The notes under the pieces are model-generated. The model made no database searches and was not told the origin of the DNA. It saw only the letters and a list, made by a program, of their open reading frames with translations. 32,783 nt of DNA from Akkermansia muciniphila (GTDB taxonomy: Bacteria; Verrucomicrobiota; Verrucomicrobiia; Chthoniobacterales; Chthoniobacteraceae): NCBI GenBank assembly GCA_945906945.1, contig CAMDSZ010000007.1:1-32783 (forward strand). The letters run 5' to 3'. This document shows, piece by piece, positions 1-8,634 of the stretch; within the stretch, counting starts at the first letter, position 1; the number at the start of each line of letters is the position of its first letter. Position numbers and translations under genes: made by a program.

Positions 1-694
1 CAAAGATCGGCTTGAAATCCACCTCGCCCATGCCGGGCCCACGACGGTTCGGATCGTTTGCATGAAAATGCGCCATGTCACCTGCGTGCTTTCGGACGAT
101 ATCACAGATGGGCGTCGGCTCGGTGGACATCGCCTTCACGTCGAGATGCAGTTTATAGTGCTCGGATCCGATCATCCGCATGAGTTCCGCACCGAGGTCG
201 GCGGTTCTAAGGAAATCTCCCTCCTCGGGACCAAGCGGTTCAATCGCAATGGTCACTCCGCATTCCTCCAGAGTTGGAATGACGCGCTGTAAAGCGTCAG
301 CCGCGTAACGCATGCCATCGTCGTGCGACACCCCCGGCAAGAGGTTGCGTTGCTTGGGAGAGCCAAGCACCATGAGGTGGCCTCCGAGGTCGCGGCACAG
401 ACGCGTCAGCTCGCACAAGTAATCCGCAGTCGCCGTCCGCGTCTGGGCGTCGGGTGTGGTAAGGTAAAATCCTTCGGTCTTCGCGAGCAGCCAGTGCAGT
501 CCGATGATTTCGAGCCCGGCATCGGCGGCAATTTTGCGTAACTCGACTCGGCGAGCCGCCGGCACCTGATGCGCGTATTCCGCGAGAGTAAACGGCGCCA
601 CTTCCAGCCCGGTGTAGCCACACTTGCTCGCGAACGCGCAGGCTTTCTCGAAAGGCCACTCACCAAAAGTCTCGTTACAGATCGCAAATTTCAT
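1..694 (-). CDS. Sugar phosphate isomerase/epimerase (AP endonuclease family 2-like TIM barrel), 3' part truncated by window edge
   Basis: Reverse-strand translation from ATG at 692-694 gives MKFAICNETFGEWPFEKACAFASKCGYTGLEVAPF..., with an open frame to the window start. It is absent from the ORF track because it is incomplete. Xylose-isomerase-like TIM-barrel pattern. Confidence 0.85.
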   Translation of the reverse strand, partial: MKFAICNETFGEWPFEKACAFASKCGYTGLEVAPFTLAEYAHQVPAARRVELRKIAADAGLEIIGLHWLLAKTEGFYLTTPDAQTRTATADYLCELTRLCRDLGGHLMVLGSPKQRNLLPGVSHDDGMRYAADALQRVIPTLEECGVTIAIEPLGPEEGDFLRTADLGAELMRMIGSEHYKLHLDVKAMSTEPTPICDIVRKHAGDMAHFHANDPNRRGPGMGEVDFKPIF

Positions 695-759
695 GGGGCA
701 GATAGATCAAAATGCTGAAAGTCACCTTGCTTTTTCGCTTACAAAATCGGCCGTTGCAA

Positions 760-809
760 GTTCCGCCCTCAGGATGGCTGGCGGAACCTCCGCGCGAGCG
801 CGGCGGAAC
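760..809. other. Overlapping inverted repeats (alternative hairpins) in the isomerase/cvfB intergenic region
   Basis: gttccgcc (760-767) is a perfect reverse complement of ggcggaac at both 780-787 and 802-809. An inner ccgcg-cgag-cgcgg hairpin sits at 790-803. Confidence 0.5.
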
Positions 810-862
810 AGCAGGATGAATTTCCTTTCCGCCGGTGCGTCGGTGCCTAACGATCGCCGGAT

Positions 863-1702
863 ATGGCTGTTTTAGGGCAACGAAATTCTCTGGCGGTACT
901 TCGCGAATCCCCGCATGGCGTCTATCTGGATGCTGCCGAATTGGGCGAGGTTCTGATGCCGGCCAAATACGTGGGCCCAGAGCTGAAAGTGGGAAGCGTC
1001 GCCGACGTGTTCCTTTACCGCGACTCCGAAGACCGGCTTGTGGCGACAACCCAGGAGCCGCTGGTGATGGTGGGGCAATGTGCCTGCTTGAAAGTGGTCG
1101 GCGTGCGGGGGGGGATCGGCGCCTTCTTAGACTGGGGACTAGAGAAGGATCTGCTGCTGCCATTGCGCGAACAAACCGGATCGCTGGCCATCAATGACTG
1201 GGTCGTCATCATGGCGGTGCTCGACGAGCGCTCCAACCGGCTGATCGCCACGTCCCGTCTCAAGCGGCACCTCGACCAAACGCCCGCCGCCTTCACCGCG
1301 GAACAAGCGGTTCATCTGGTGGTCGCGCAGGAAACGCCGCTGGGCTACCGGTGCGTGGTCGACCACACGCACTGGGGCATGCTTTACAGGACGGAACTCG
1401 GCGGACCGCTGCGGATCGGTGACGAATATCAGGGCGTTGTTCGGCTGGTTCGCGAGGATGGCAAGGTGGACTTGCGCCTCGACCAGGCCGGCTACAGGCG
1501 CATCGCCCCGCTGGCGGATCAGATTTTAGACGCGATCAAGCAGAACAACGGCCGCCTCGAACTGCATGATAAGACGGATCCCGAGACCATTCGGGAAATG
1601 TTCGCGTGCAGTAAAAAATCGTTCAAACAGGCGGTTGGCTCACTGTTCAAGGCGGGCAAAATTGAACTCAAGGACAACGGCCTCGAACTGCCGAGGCGTT
1701 GA
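863..1702 (+). CDS. CvfB-like S1 RNA-binding protein
   Basis: 279 aa. N-terminal 'G..N.L.V.R....G.YLD....GEVLMP.KYV' and S1-like repeats (GAFLDWGLEKDLLLPLREQ) with a C-terminal winged-helix-like tail (FACSKKSFKQAVGSLFKAGKIEL), typical of the CvfB/YitL family. Confidence 0.85.
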   Translation: MAVLGQRNSLAVLRESPHGVYLDAAELGEVLMPAKYVGPELKVGSVADVFLYRDSEDRLVATTQEPLVMVGQCACLKVVGVRGGIGAFLDWGLEKDLLLPLREQTGSLAINDWVVIMAVLDERSNRLIATSRLKRHLDQTPAAFTAEQAVHLVVAQETPLGYRCVVDHTHWGMLYRTELGGPLRIGDEYQGVVRLVREDGKVDLRLDQAGYRRIAPLADQILDAIKQNNGRLELHDKTDPETIREMFACSKKSFKQAVGSLFKAGKIELKDNGLELPRR

Positions 1703-1723
1703 AGGTAGAGGCGTCAGAGGCGT

Positions 1724-1880
1724 CGACAACCCCTGGGACCGCGCAGCCCCAGCTGCGCTTCGACGAAGATTGCACCAAAGAGGTGGCACTGCAGCGCATC
1801 AGCAAAGAGGTGCAACCCGTCCCGGTGTCAGGAAATTGAAGCGGAGCTGGGGCTGCGCGGTCCCAGGGGGGATGCCGTGA
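1724..1880 (+). repeat. Dispersed intergenic repeat, copy A, with 28-bp inverted ends
   Basis: Left ccctgggaccgcgcagccccagctgcgc (1731-1758) vs right gcggagctggggctgcgcggtcccaggg (1841-1868), 27/28 complementary. Shares the core gattgcaccaaagaggtg (1768-1785) with copies B and C. Confidence 0.85.
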
Positions 1881-1990
1881 TTTCGCTGTGCGCCCGCGAA
1901 TCTGCGGCGTGTTTTTTGTCGGAAACCCATTTATTTTTCAGTAGAGGTAGGCGTTTCGTTGGAAAAGTTCTGTGCTAAGGTTTGAGGCTT

Positions 1991-2839
1991 GTGAAGACAC
2001 CCGCAATTTCGATCAAGAATCTCACGAAGGAATTCTCGATTCCCTTTCGAACAGAAAGGCTTAGGGCCGTGCGCAGTCTGTCGCTGGAGGTCCCGGCCGG
2101 TGAAGTGTACGGACTGTTGGGGCCCAACGGTTCGGGCAAGAGCACGACCATGAAGATTTTGCTCGGCCTGGTGACTCCGACTGCCGGGAGCACAGAGATC
2201 TTCGGCATCAGTTCACGCCAAGTTGAAAGCCGCGAGCAGGTCGGGTTTCTCCCTGAAAACCCCTATTTTTATAAATACCTGACCGGCCTCGAAACCCTGT
2301 TGTTTTTCGGGAAACTCTGCGGCCAAAGAGGCTCCGAACTGGCAGACCGCGCCGCGGAGCTGCTGAAGGTGGTTGGATTGGAATCCGCCTCGGACAGGCG
2401 GCTGAGTGGTTACTCCAAGGGGATGCTCCAGCGGATCGGCCTTGCGCAGGCCCTCATTGGAAACCCGAAACTGCTGGTCCTCGACGAACCAACCGCAGGG
2501 GTTGACCCCGCCGGCTCCCATCAGATCCGTGACTTGATTGTGCAGTTCAAAGAAAAAGGGATCACTGTTCTGCTGTGCTCCCACCTGCTGAGCCAGGTGC
2601 AGGAAATCTGCGATCGGATCGGCATCCTGAACGAGGGGGCCCTCTTGTTGGAGGGACGCGTGAACGACCTGGTCTCTGCGCACAACCAGACCGAATTGCT
2701 CCTTGAGAACGCCACCCCGGACTTCTTAAATGAAATCGAGAGGCGCGCGGCGGAATGCGGAGTGCGGGTGCTGGATCGCCGGATGCCGCAGCGCGATTTG
2801 GAGCGCTTTTTTCTCGAGGTCACCCGGAACAAATCATGA
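1991..2839 (+). CDS. ABC transporter ATP-binding protein (ABC-2 exporter type)
   Basis: Walker A GPNGSGKST, signature LSGYSKGMLQRIGLAQAL, Walker B LLVLDEPTAGVD. GTG start assumed at 1991. Confidence 0.9.
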   Translation: MKTPAISIKNLTKEFSIPFRTERLRAVRSLSLEVPAGEVYGLLGPNGSGKSTTMKILLGLVTPTAGSTEIFGISSRQVESREQVGFLPENPYFYKYLTGLETLLFFGKLCGQRGSELADRAAELLKVVGLESASDRRLSGYSKGMLQRIGLAQALIGNPKLLVLDEPTAGVDPAGSHQIRDLIVQFKEKGITVLLCSHLLSQVQEICDRIGILNEGALLLEGRVNDLVSAHNQTELLLENATPDFLNEIERRAAECGVRVLDRRMPQRDLERFFLEVTRNKS

Positions 2840-3717
2840 GCGAATCGACGTCCCATCCCTTTTTCTCCCAAGGACGAGTCATGGCGCTGGCGCACAACAC
2901 GTTTTTGGAGCTGGTGCGGCAGAAGGTGTTTTATTTCCTGCTGCTGTTTGCACTGCTGATTATCGGCAGTTCTCTTTTCACTGTGGAATTCAGCTTCCAG
3001 AGCCCGTTGCAGGTGCTCAAGGACGTCGGGCTTGGCGCGATGAGCATTTTCAGCTGGCTGCTGGGGTTGCTGTGCACGGCGATGCTTTTGCCCAAGGATA
3101 TCGAAGACCGGACGCTCTACACTATTCTGGCGAAGCCGGTCCCGCGTTTTGAATATATCACCGGCAAATTGCTGGGCGTATTCATGATGATAGGGCTTTC
3201 GATTCTGCTGATGTCCGTTTTGTTCGCGGCGGTGCTCGGTATTCGCGAACAGCAGGAGCTCGCGGAGATCGCACGCATCACCCCGGTGGAGGAACTTGAA
3301 GCGGCCCTAGCGGCGGTTCGGGCGTCCGCGTTTCAATGGAATCTGCTCGCAGGTGTGGCGTTGATTTTCCTGAAAGCGGCGTTGTGCTCAACCCTCACCC
3401 TGTTGCTGTCCACCTTCGCGACGTCGTCCGTGTTTACGGTGCTGATCTCTGTGGTGGTCTACTTGATCGGGCATGTGCAAGGGATCGCACGTGAATACTG
3501 GCTGCGCCCGGGCGAAGTATCATTACTGGTGAAAGGCGGCATCGCGGTGATGGCCCTGCTCTTTCCTGATTTGCAGCTTTTCAACGTGGTGGACGAAATC
3601 GCCATCGGCACGAAAATCCCGCTGGACCTCTTCCTACAGGTGACCGGATTCGGCCTGCTTTACACCGTCGTTTATTTCATGGTTGCTCAGGTGGTTTTCG
3701 CGACCAAGGAGCTCTAG
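2836..3717 (+). CDS. ABC-2 type transporter permease
   Basis: Multiple hydrophobic segments. ATG at 2836 overlaps the upstream stop (ATGA). Sequence 'LPKDIEDRTLYTILAKPVPRFEYITGKLLGV' is typical of ABC-2 permeases. Confidence 0.88.
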   Translation: MSESTSHPFFSQGRVMALAHNTFLELVRQKVFYFLLLFALLIIGSSLFTVEFSFQSPLQVLKDVGLGAMSIFSWLLGLLCTAMLLPKDIEDRTLYTILAKPVPRFEYITGKLLGVFMMIGLSILLMSVLFAAVLGIREQQELAEIARITPVEELEAALAAVRASAFQWNLLAGVALIFLKAALCSTLTLLLSTFATSSVFTVLISVVVYLIGHVQGIAREYWLRPGEVSLLVKGGIAVMALLFPDLQLFNVVDEIAIGTKIPLDLFLQVTGFGLLYTVVYFMVAQVVFATKEL

Positions 3718-3843
3718 CCGCACAACGACACCCCGAAGGCAGTTTGTGTTTTACTCAAAAACCATCGCTTCTCCACAGGCCATGCATTCCAAGCCCGCAA
3801 TAGGCAGCCGAGCTGCAAGCCTCACCCCAGAGGGAGGTGCGGC

Positions 3844-4608
3844 TTGAAGCATTTGTTTACGGTGCTGTTCGGCCTCCTGGCTTTTGGAGTCCTAAAAACG
3901 CCCGCTGAACATCATTTGCTCGAGGAGGAGCGCGCCTGCGGATTTCAGCTCGCCCAGGTAAACAACAACACTCGGGCGCAGCTTGGACAAATGGGATTCA
4001 TTGCCGCTCTGAGCGGGTTTCGGGCAGTGATGGCTGACTTTTTATGGATCCAGGCTGGCAACTCCTTTGAGTCCACCGATTGGGCGCGGCTTGAAGTGTT
4101 CCTGCACTCCGCGACGCAACTACAGCCGAGGGCGGTGGTTTTTTGGGAGATGGCGCACTACCATATGGCTTACGACGCCGCCATCGCCGTGAAGGGGGAC
4201 GAGTCGCGCCAGCCCAACCAGGCGTTGCGCAGGCGCGCCGAACGCGAGTTTCACCAGATTGGAGAGGGGTTTCTGCTGCGCGGGATCCAGTTTAACCCCG
4301 ACAACGCGCGCCTCTACGAGTGCTTGGGCAATTTGTACAAGAACCGGATGCAGGATCACCTGAAGGCGTCCCAGAGCTATGCTTGCTCGGCTCAAAAGCC
4401 CGGCGCGATGGGCTATGTCCGGAGATTTGCGGCTTTCGAACTTGCGAAGGTGCCCGGCAAGGAGCAGGAGGCGTATGAACAATTAAAGGAGCTGTATCTT
4501 GAGGGTCCGCAGCAGCGCGTCCCCACCCTCCTCACCCTGCTTAAGGAGCTGGAACAAAAATTGGCTGTCCCAGAGGATTTGCGCGTTTCCAATCCCCAGA
4601 ACCCATAG
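3844..4608 (+). CDS. Conserved hypothetical protein, TPR-like, signal-anchored
   Basis: 254 aa. N-terminal hydrophobic segment and helical repeat-like 'FNPDNARLYECLGNLYKNRMQDHLKASQSYACSAQKPGA'. TTG start preceded by gggaggtg. Confidence 0.65.
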   Translation: MKHLFTVLFGLLAFGVLKTPAEHHLLEEERACGFQLAQVNNNTRAQLGQMGFIAALSGFRAVMADFLWIQAGNSFESTDWARLEVFLHSATQLQPRAVVFWEMAHYHMAYDAAIAVKGDESRQPNQALRRRAEREFHQIGEGFLLRGIQFNPDNARLYECLGNLYKNRMQDHLKASQSYACSAQKPGAMGYVRRFAAFELAKVPGKEQEAYEQLKELYLEGPQQRVPTLLTLLKELEQKLAVPEDLRVSNPQNP

Positions 4609-4779
4609 AGTTGTGTTGTTGAATAGGGAGTTTGATTTCAGAAAGATCCTCTATAGGGTTTGACGAATTGGTGAGAGATGCTTTTCTGTTTGATTCCGCC
4701 TTCGCTCAGCCAGTCCTAAGCGGGGCCGGAAGATTTTAGCGATACAAAGTCCACCCGCCCTACCGCCCTTCACTGCCCC

Positions 4780-5502
4780 ATGCGCTACGCAATTTTTGGT
4801 GACGTACATGCCAACCTCGAGGCCCTCCAGGCCGTTTTGGAGGATGCTCGCGCCCATGAGGTCACCCATTACGTCTGTCTGGGAGACTTGGTCGGGTACA
4901 ATGCCGACCCTGTCGCATGTCTGGAGCTGGTGCGTTCGATGGAATGTCCGATTGTCAAAGGCAACCACGACGAACAGGCGTGCGAGGTGACAGACCTCAG
5001 TTATTTCAACCCGCTGGCCGCCCGTGCGATTCAATGGACGCGAGACCAGCTTACTGACGAACACAAGGAGTGGCTGAAGGCGCTGAAGTTTTCGCGGTTG
5101 GTTCGGAACTTCACGATCGTACATTCCACGCTGGATTCACCCGCGAGCTGGGGCTACGTGCTCAGCGATTTGGATGCGAGCGCCAGCTTCAGCTACCAAC
5201 ACACGCAGCTTTGCTTTTACGGTCACACTCACGTGCCCCGCGCCTTCATACGCGATACTCGCGTTCACGAAGTCGCTCCGGATCTGATCACCTTGGAGGC
5301 CGGCAAGAAGTACTTTTTCAATGCGGGCTCCGTGGGCCAGCCTCGCGACCAAGACTGGCGCGCATCCTACGCCATCTACACACCGGCCGAACAAACCATC
5401 CAGTGGCGCAGACTTTCTTACGACATTGAGACCGCGCAGAAGAAGATCATCGCTGCCGGACTGCCTGAGCGATTGGCCCTCAGACTTGCCGAAGGCCGCT
5501 GA
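4780..5502 (+). CDS. Metallophosphoesterase family protein
   Basis: MRYAIFGDVHANLEAL, VCLGDLVGYNADP, KGNHDE and YGHTHVPRAF motifs of calcineurin-like phosphoesterases. Confidence 0.92.
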   Translation: MRYAIFGDVHANLEALQAVLEDARAHEVTHYVCLGDLVGYNADPVACLELVRSMECPIVKGNHDEQACEVTDLSYFNPLAARAIQWTRDQLTDEHKEWLKALKFSRLVRNFTIVHSTLDSPASWGYVLSDLDASASFSYQHTQLCFYGHTHVPRAFIRDTRVHEVAPDLITLEAGKKYFFNAGSVGQPRDQDWRASYAIYTPAEQTIQWRRLSYDIETAQKKIIAAGLPERLALRLAEGR

Positions 5503-5566
5503 AGTTTTCCGCACGCCGGATCCCTTTGCCAAATAAGCCGTCCATTCGGCGCTCGTTTCACACGTC

Positions 5567-6577
5567 ATGAATCCGCAATGGAACGGCGCGCCACCCGAAT
5601 CCATTCTAGTCATCAAGCCCAGTTCGCTGGGCGACGTGGTTCATACGCTGCCAGCGGTTGCGGCGCTCAAAAAATTCTGGCCAACGTCCTCTATCAGCTG
5701 GCTAGTGAACCCCGAATGGGCTCCGGTTCTAGATGGGAATCCCCATCTAGATCGCGTTCATATTTTCCCGCGCGCCCAGTTCCGAGGGGTCTCAGCCGCT
5801 TGGCGAATGCTCCAGTGGGCGCGTCACTTTGGCCGTGAACACTCAGCGGAATTGGTGTTGGATTTTCAGGGCTTACTGCGCTCAGCCGTGGTCGGGCGGT
5901 TCGCACGAGAAAAGCAACTCCACGGCCTCTCGGACGCACGCGAAGGCGCAGGTTTTTTCTACGATTCGACCGCGCGCCTGGAGTCGTACCGAGCAACACC
6001 GATGCACGCCGTGGACCGTTACCTGGCTCTGGTCCAGTCACTAGGCGTCCCGCCTGCGGGGACAGCGAATCTGGAATGGCCTCTCCCAGACGGAACGCTC
6101 CCCGCTGATTTCACCGCAGGCAAACCCTACGTGGTGCTGCATCCGTTTTCGCGGGGCAAAGGCAAATCCTTGTCCATCCCAGAGGTGCAGCTGCTTTGCC
6201 AGACAATGGCTCCGCAGCGCGTGATCCTTCTCGGGCGGTCGGATCTGGAGGTCCCGAGGATGGACCACGTGGAAAATTACCTCAACCGTACGTCCCTTGT
6301 GGAATCCATCAGCATCCTGCGTCGCGCCTCCTGGGTTGTCAGCGTCGATAGCGGGCCGATGCATCTGGCGGCGGCGCTAAGTCCGCGCGTGCTTTCGATC
6401 CACACCTGGAGCGACCCTCGAAAGGTGGGCCCGTACCCTGCCGAGGCCTGGGTTTTGAAGGACTCGAGAATCCGCCGCCGCGGGGAATCTGATGCCGATG
6501 GGTTACCCGCAAACGACATGAAGGGGGTGGGAGTCTGGGTACTCAACCAACTCGCCGCCCACTCAGCTATCGCCTAG
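5567..6577 (+). CDS. Glycosyltransferase family 9 (heptosyltransferase-like)
   Basis: ILVIKPSSLGDVVHTLPAVAALK... and VSVDSGPMHLAAALSPRVLSI motifs of ADP-heptose:LPS heptosyltransferases. Confidence 0.9.
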   Translation: MNPQWNGAPPESILVIKPSSLGDVVHTLPAVAALKKFWPTSSISWLVNPEWAPVLDGNPHLDRVHIFPRAQFRGVSAAWRMLQWARHFGREHSAELVLDFQGLLRSAVVGRFAREKQLHGLSDAREGAGFFYDSTARLESYRATPMHAVDRYLALVQSLGVPPAGTANLEWPLPDGTLPADFTAGKPYVVLHPFSRGKGKSLSIPEVQLLCQTMAPQRVILLGRSDLEVPRMDHVENYLNRTSLVESISILRRASWVVSVDSGPMHLAAALSPRVLSIHTWSDPRKVGPYPAEAWVLKDSRIRRRGESDADGLPANDMKGVGVWVLNQLAAHSAIA

Positions 6578-6715
6578 CCTCCAAGGGCGAGTCACGATAG
6601 GGTTCACTGCAGTAAAAACACCCACCCTTGTTCTCCTCCCCGTCCACCGGCTTGCCTGTGAACCTTCTCGAGCACAGCCTAGCGATCTTCCTTTTTTCGA
6701 CTCCGCCTATTTTCC

Positions 6716-8512
6716 ATGTCCCCGCTGTACCGTAGAGTCCTGTCGTATTTTCTTCCGCACTGGTGGCCGACGCTGATGGCGTCCCTGCTCACCGTCGTGC
6801 AGACGCCATTCAACCTGCTCAAACCGTGGCCGCTCGCATTTCTTGTGGCCCAGGTCCTCCCCGCAATCGGCAAGCCGGCACACGGCCTTTCACTGACTTT
6901 CTGGAAATACTCCTATTCGCTCGCCGAATGGACCATCCCGCAAATCATCGCGGGCTGCAGCATCTCGGTCGTGATTTTTCACATCTTCTCCGCATGGCTG
7001 CATGTGGTTTCACAGATGATGTACTACCGCGTCGGTTTGCAGGGGTTGCTCGACCTGCGCACCGACTTGTATTCGTACCTGCATTCGCTGCCGCTCAAGT
7101 ACCACGATGCGCGGCGGAGTGGCGATTCGACCTTCCGCGTTGCGTACGATTCACAGTCTTTGCAGGCATTCTATTCGAAAGCGATTTTCCTTTTCCAGAG
7201 CGCGAAGGATCTGGCGAGCATTCTTGTCACGATGTGGGCGCTTGATGTGCAGGTGACGCTGCTCTCGCTGTCCGTGGTGCCCGTAATGGTCATCACCTTC
7301 AAGCTCTTCGCCAAAAAAGTGCGCGACCAGTCCACCCGCATTGCAGAACGCGAAAGCGCGGTGCTGAGTCTCGCCCAAGAGGGGCTCAGTTCCGTGAAGA
7401 TGGTGCAGGCCTTCGGCCGCGAAGAGGACGAGGTAAAACAGTTCTCCATCTCGGCCCAGCAGAGCCTGAAGGAAAACATGCGGATGCAATACATCTCGAT
7501 GAACAGCTCGATGATTGTGGCAACCTTACTCATGGGCGGCACCGCTGCGTTGTACTGGCTCGGCTCGCTCCACGTCATGAGCGGGGCGTTGAGCGTCACC
7601 AGCCTGCTTGCGATCACCAACTACCTCTCCCTCCTCTATCAGCCCATTGATTCGATCACTTCGGTGGGTTGGGATTTGGAGCGTGCAGCCGGCAGCGCGC
7701 GCCGTTGTTTCGAAGTGCTCGACCACGCGGACGATGTCGCTGACAAACCCAATGCAACCGAGCTCTCCGGTACCCACGGCGAACTTGTTTTTGAGGATGT
7801 CAGTTTCGGGTACACCTCTGAACGCAACATCATCGAACACGTCAATCTCACGCTCACACCGGGGCAGACCGTGGCGTTTGTGGGAACAACGGGGGCGGGA
7901 AAAAGCACGCTGCTCTCGCTGGTCCCACGTTTTTACGATCCGACCGGGGGCCGGGTGCTGCTTGATGGTAAGGACCTGCGCGATCTATCCAAGAAATCCC
8001 TGCGGGCGCAGATTTCCATCGTGCTACAGGATACGCTTCTGTTCTCTACAACGGTCAGGGAAAATATCGCGTACGGCCGTCCCGGAGCTACGGAGGCGGA
8101 AATCATCGAGGCTGCAAAGCGCGCTCAGGCCCACGAGTTCATCATGGCGATGCCTGAGGGATACGGGTCGCAGGTGGGAGAGCGCGGCGGTCACCTCTCG
8201 GTGGGGCAGCGCCAGCGGATCGGGATCGCCCGGGCATTTCTAAAGAACGCACCCATCCTGCTCCTCGACGAACCGACATCCGCGCTGGACCCGACCACCG
8301 AGTCGGCCATCATGCAGACCATCGAAGGTCTGATGCAGGGGCGCACCACGCTGATCATCACACACCGGCTCGCAACCATCCACAACATGGACAAGATCGT
8401 TGTTCTCGGCCCCGGCGGGGTCGTCGAGGAGGGGCGCGGCCCTGAATTGGTGCGGCGCGGCGGTTTTTACGCGAATCTGTATCACTCGGCGAACTTGGGA
8501 CAGCAAAGCTAA
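6716..8512 (+). CDS. ABC transporter ATP-binding/permease fusion (MsbA-like)
   Basis: N-terminal TM domain. GTTGAGKSTL Walker A, LSVGQRQRIGIARAFL signature, ILLLDEPTSALD Walker B. Confidence 0.92.
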   Translation: MSPLYRRVLSYFLPHWWPTLMASLLTVVQTPFNLLKPWPLAFLVAQVLPAIGKPAHGLSLTFWKYSYSLAEWTIPQIIAGCSISVVIFHIFSAWLHVVSQMMYYRVGLQGLLDLRTDLYSYLHSLPLKYHDARRSGDSTFRVAYDSQSLQAFYSKAIFLFQSAKDLASILVTMWALDVQVTLLSLSVVPVMVITFKLFAKKVRDQSTRIAERESAVLSLAQEGLSSVKMVQAFGREEDEVKQFSISAQQSLKENMRMQYISMNSSMIVATLLMGGTAALYWLGSLHVMSGALSVTSLLAITNYLSLLYQPIDSITSVGWDLERAAGSARRCFEVLDHADDVADKPNATELSGTHGELVFEDVSFGYTSERNIIEHVNLTLTPGQTVAFVGTTGAGKSTLLSLVPRFYDPTGGRVLLDGKDLRDLSKKSLRAQISIVLQDTLLFSTTVRENIAYGRPGATEAEIIEAAKRAQAHEFIMAMPEGYGSQVGERGGHLSVGQRQRIGIARAFLKNAPILLLDEPTSALDPTTESAIMQTIEGLMQGRTTLIITHRLATIHNMDKIVVLGPGGVVEEGRGPELVRRGGFYANLYHSANLGQQS

Positions 8513-8634
8513 GTACCCCTACAACAGCGGTGACGCTGCGGTTGCCTTTCCGCCACGACCCTGCTAACTCCCCACAACACTTGGAGTTTCCGTGACGCCC
8601 CGGCGGATTGGGAACCCCTCAACAAACACACTTC

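Noticed and set aside
1566-1880. 104-aa ORF ending in copy A of the repeat
   Set aside because: Overlaps the cvfB-like gene in another frame and reads through the repeat; the shared RRRLHQRGG peptide is a by-product of the repeat DNA.
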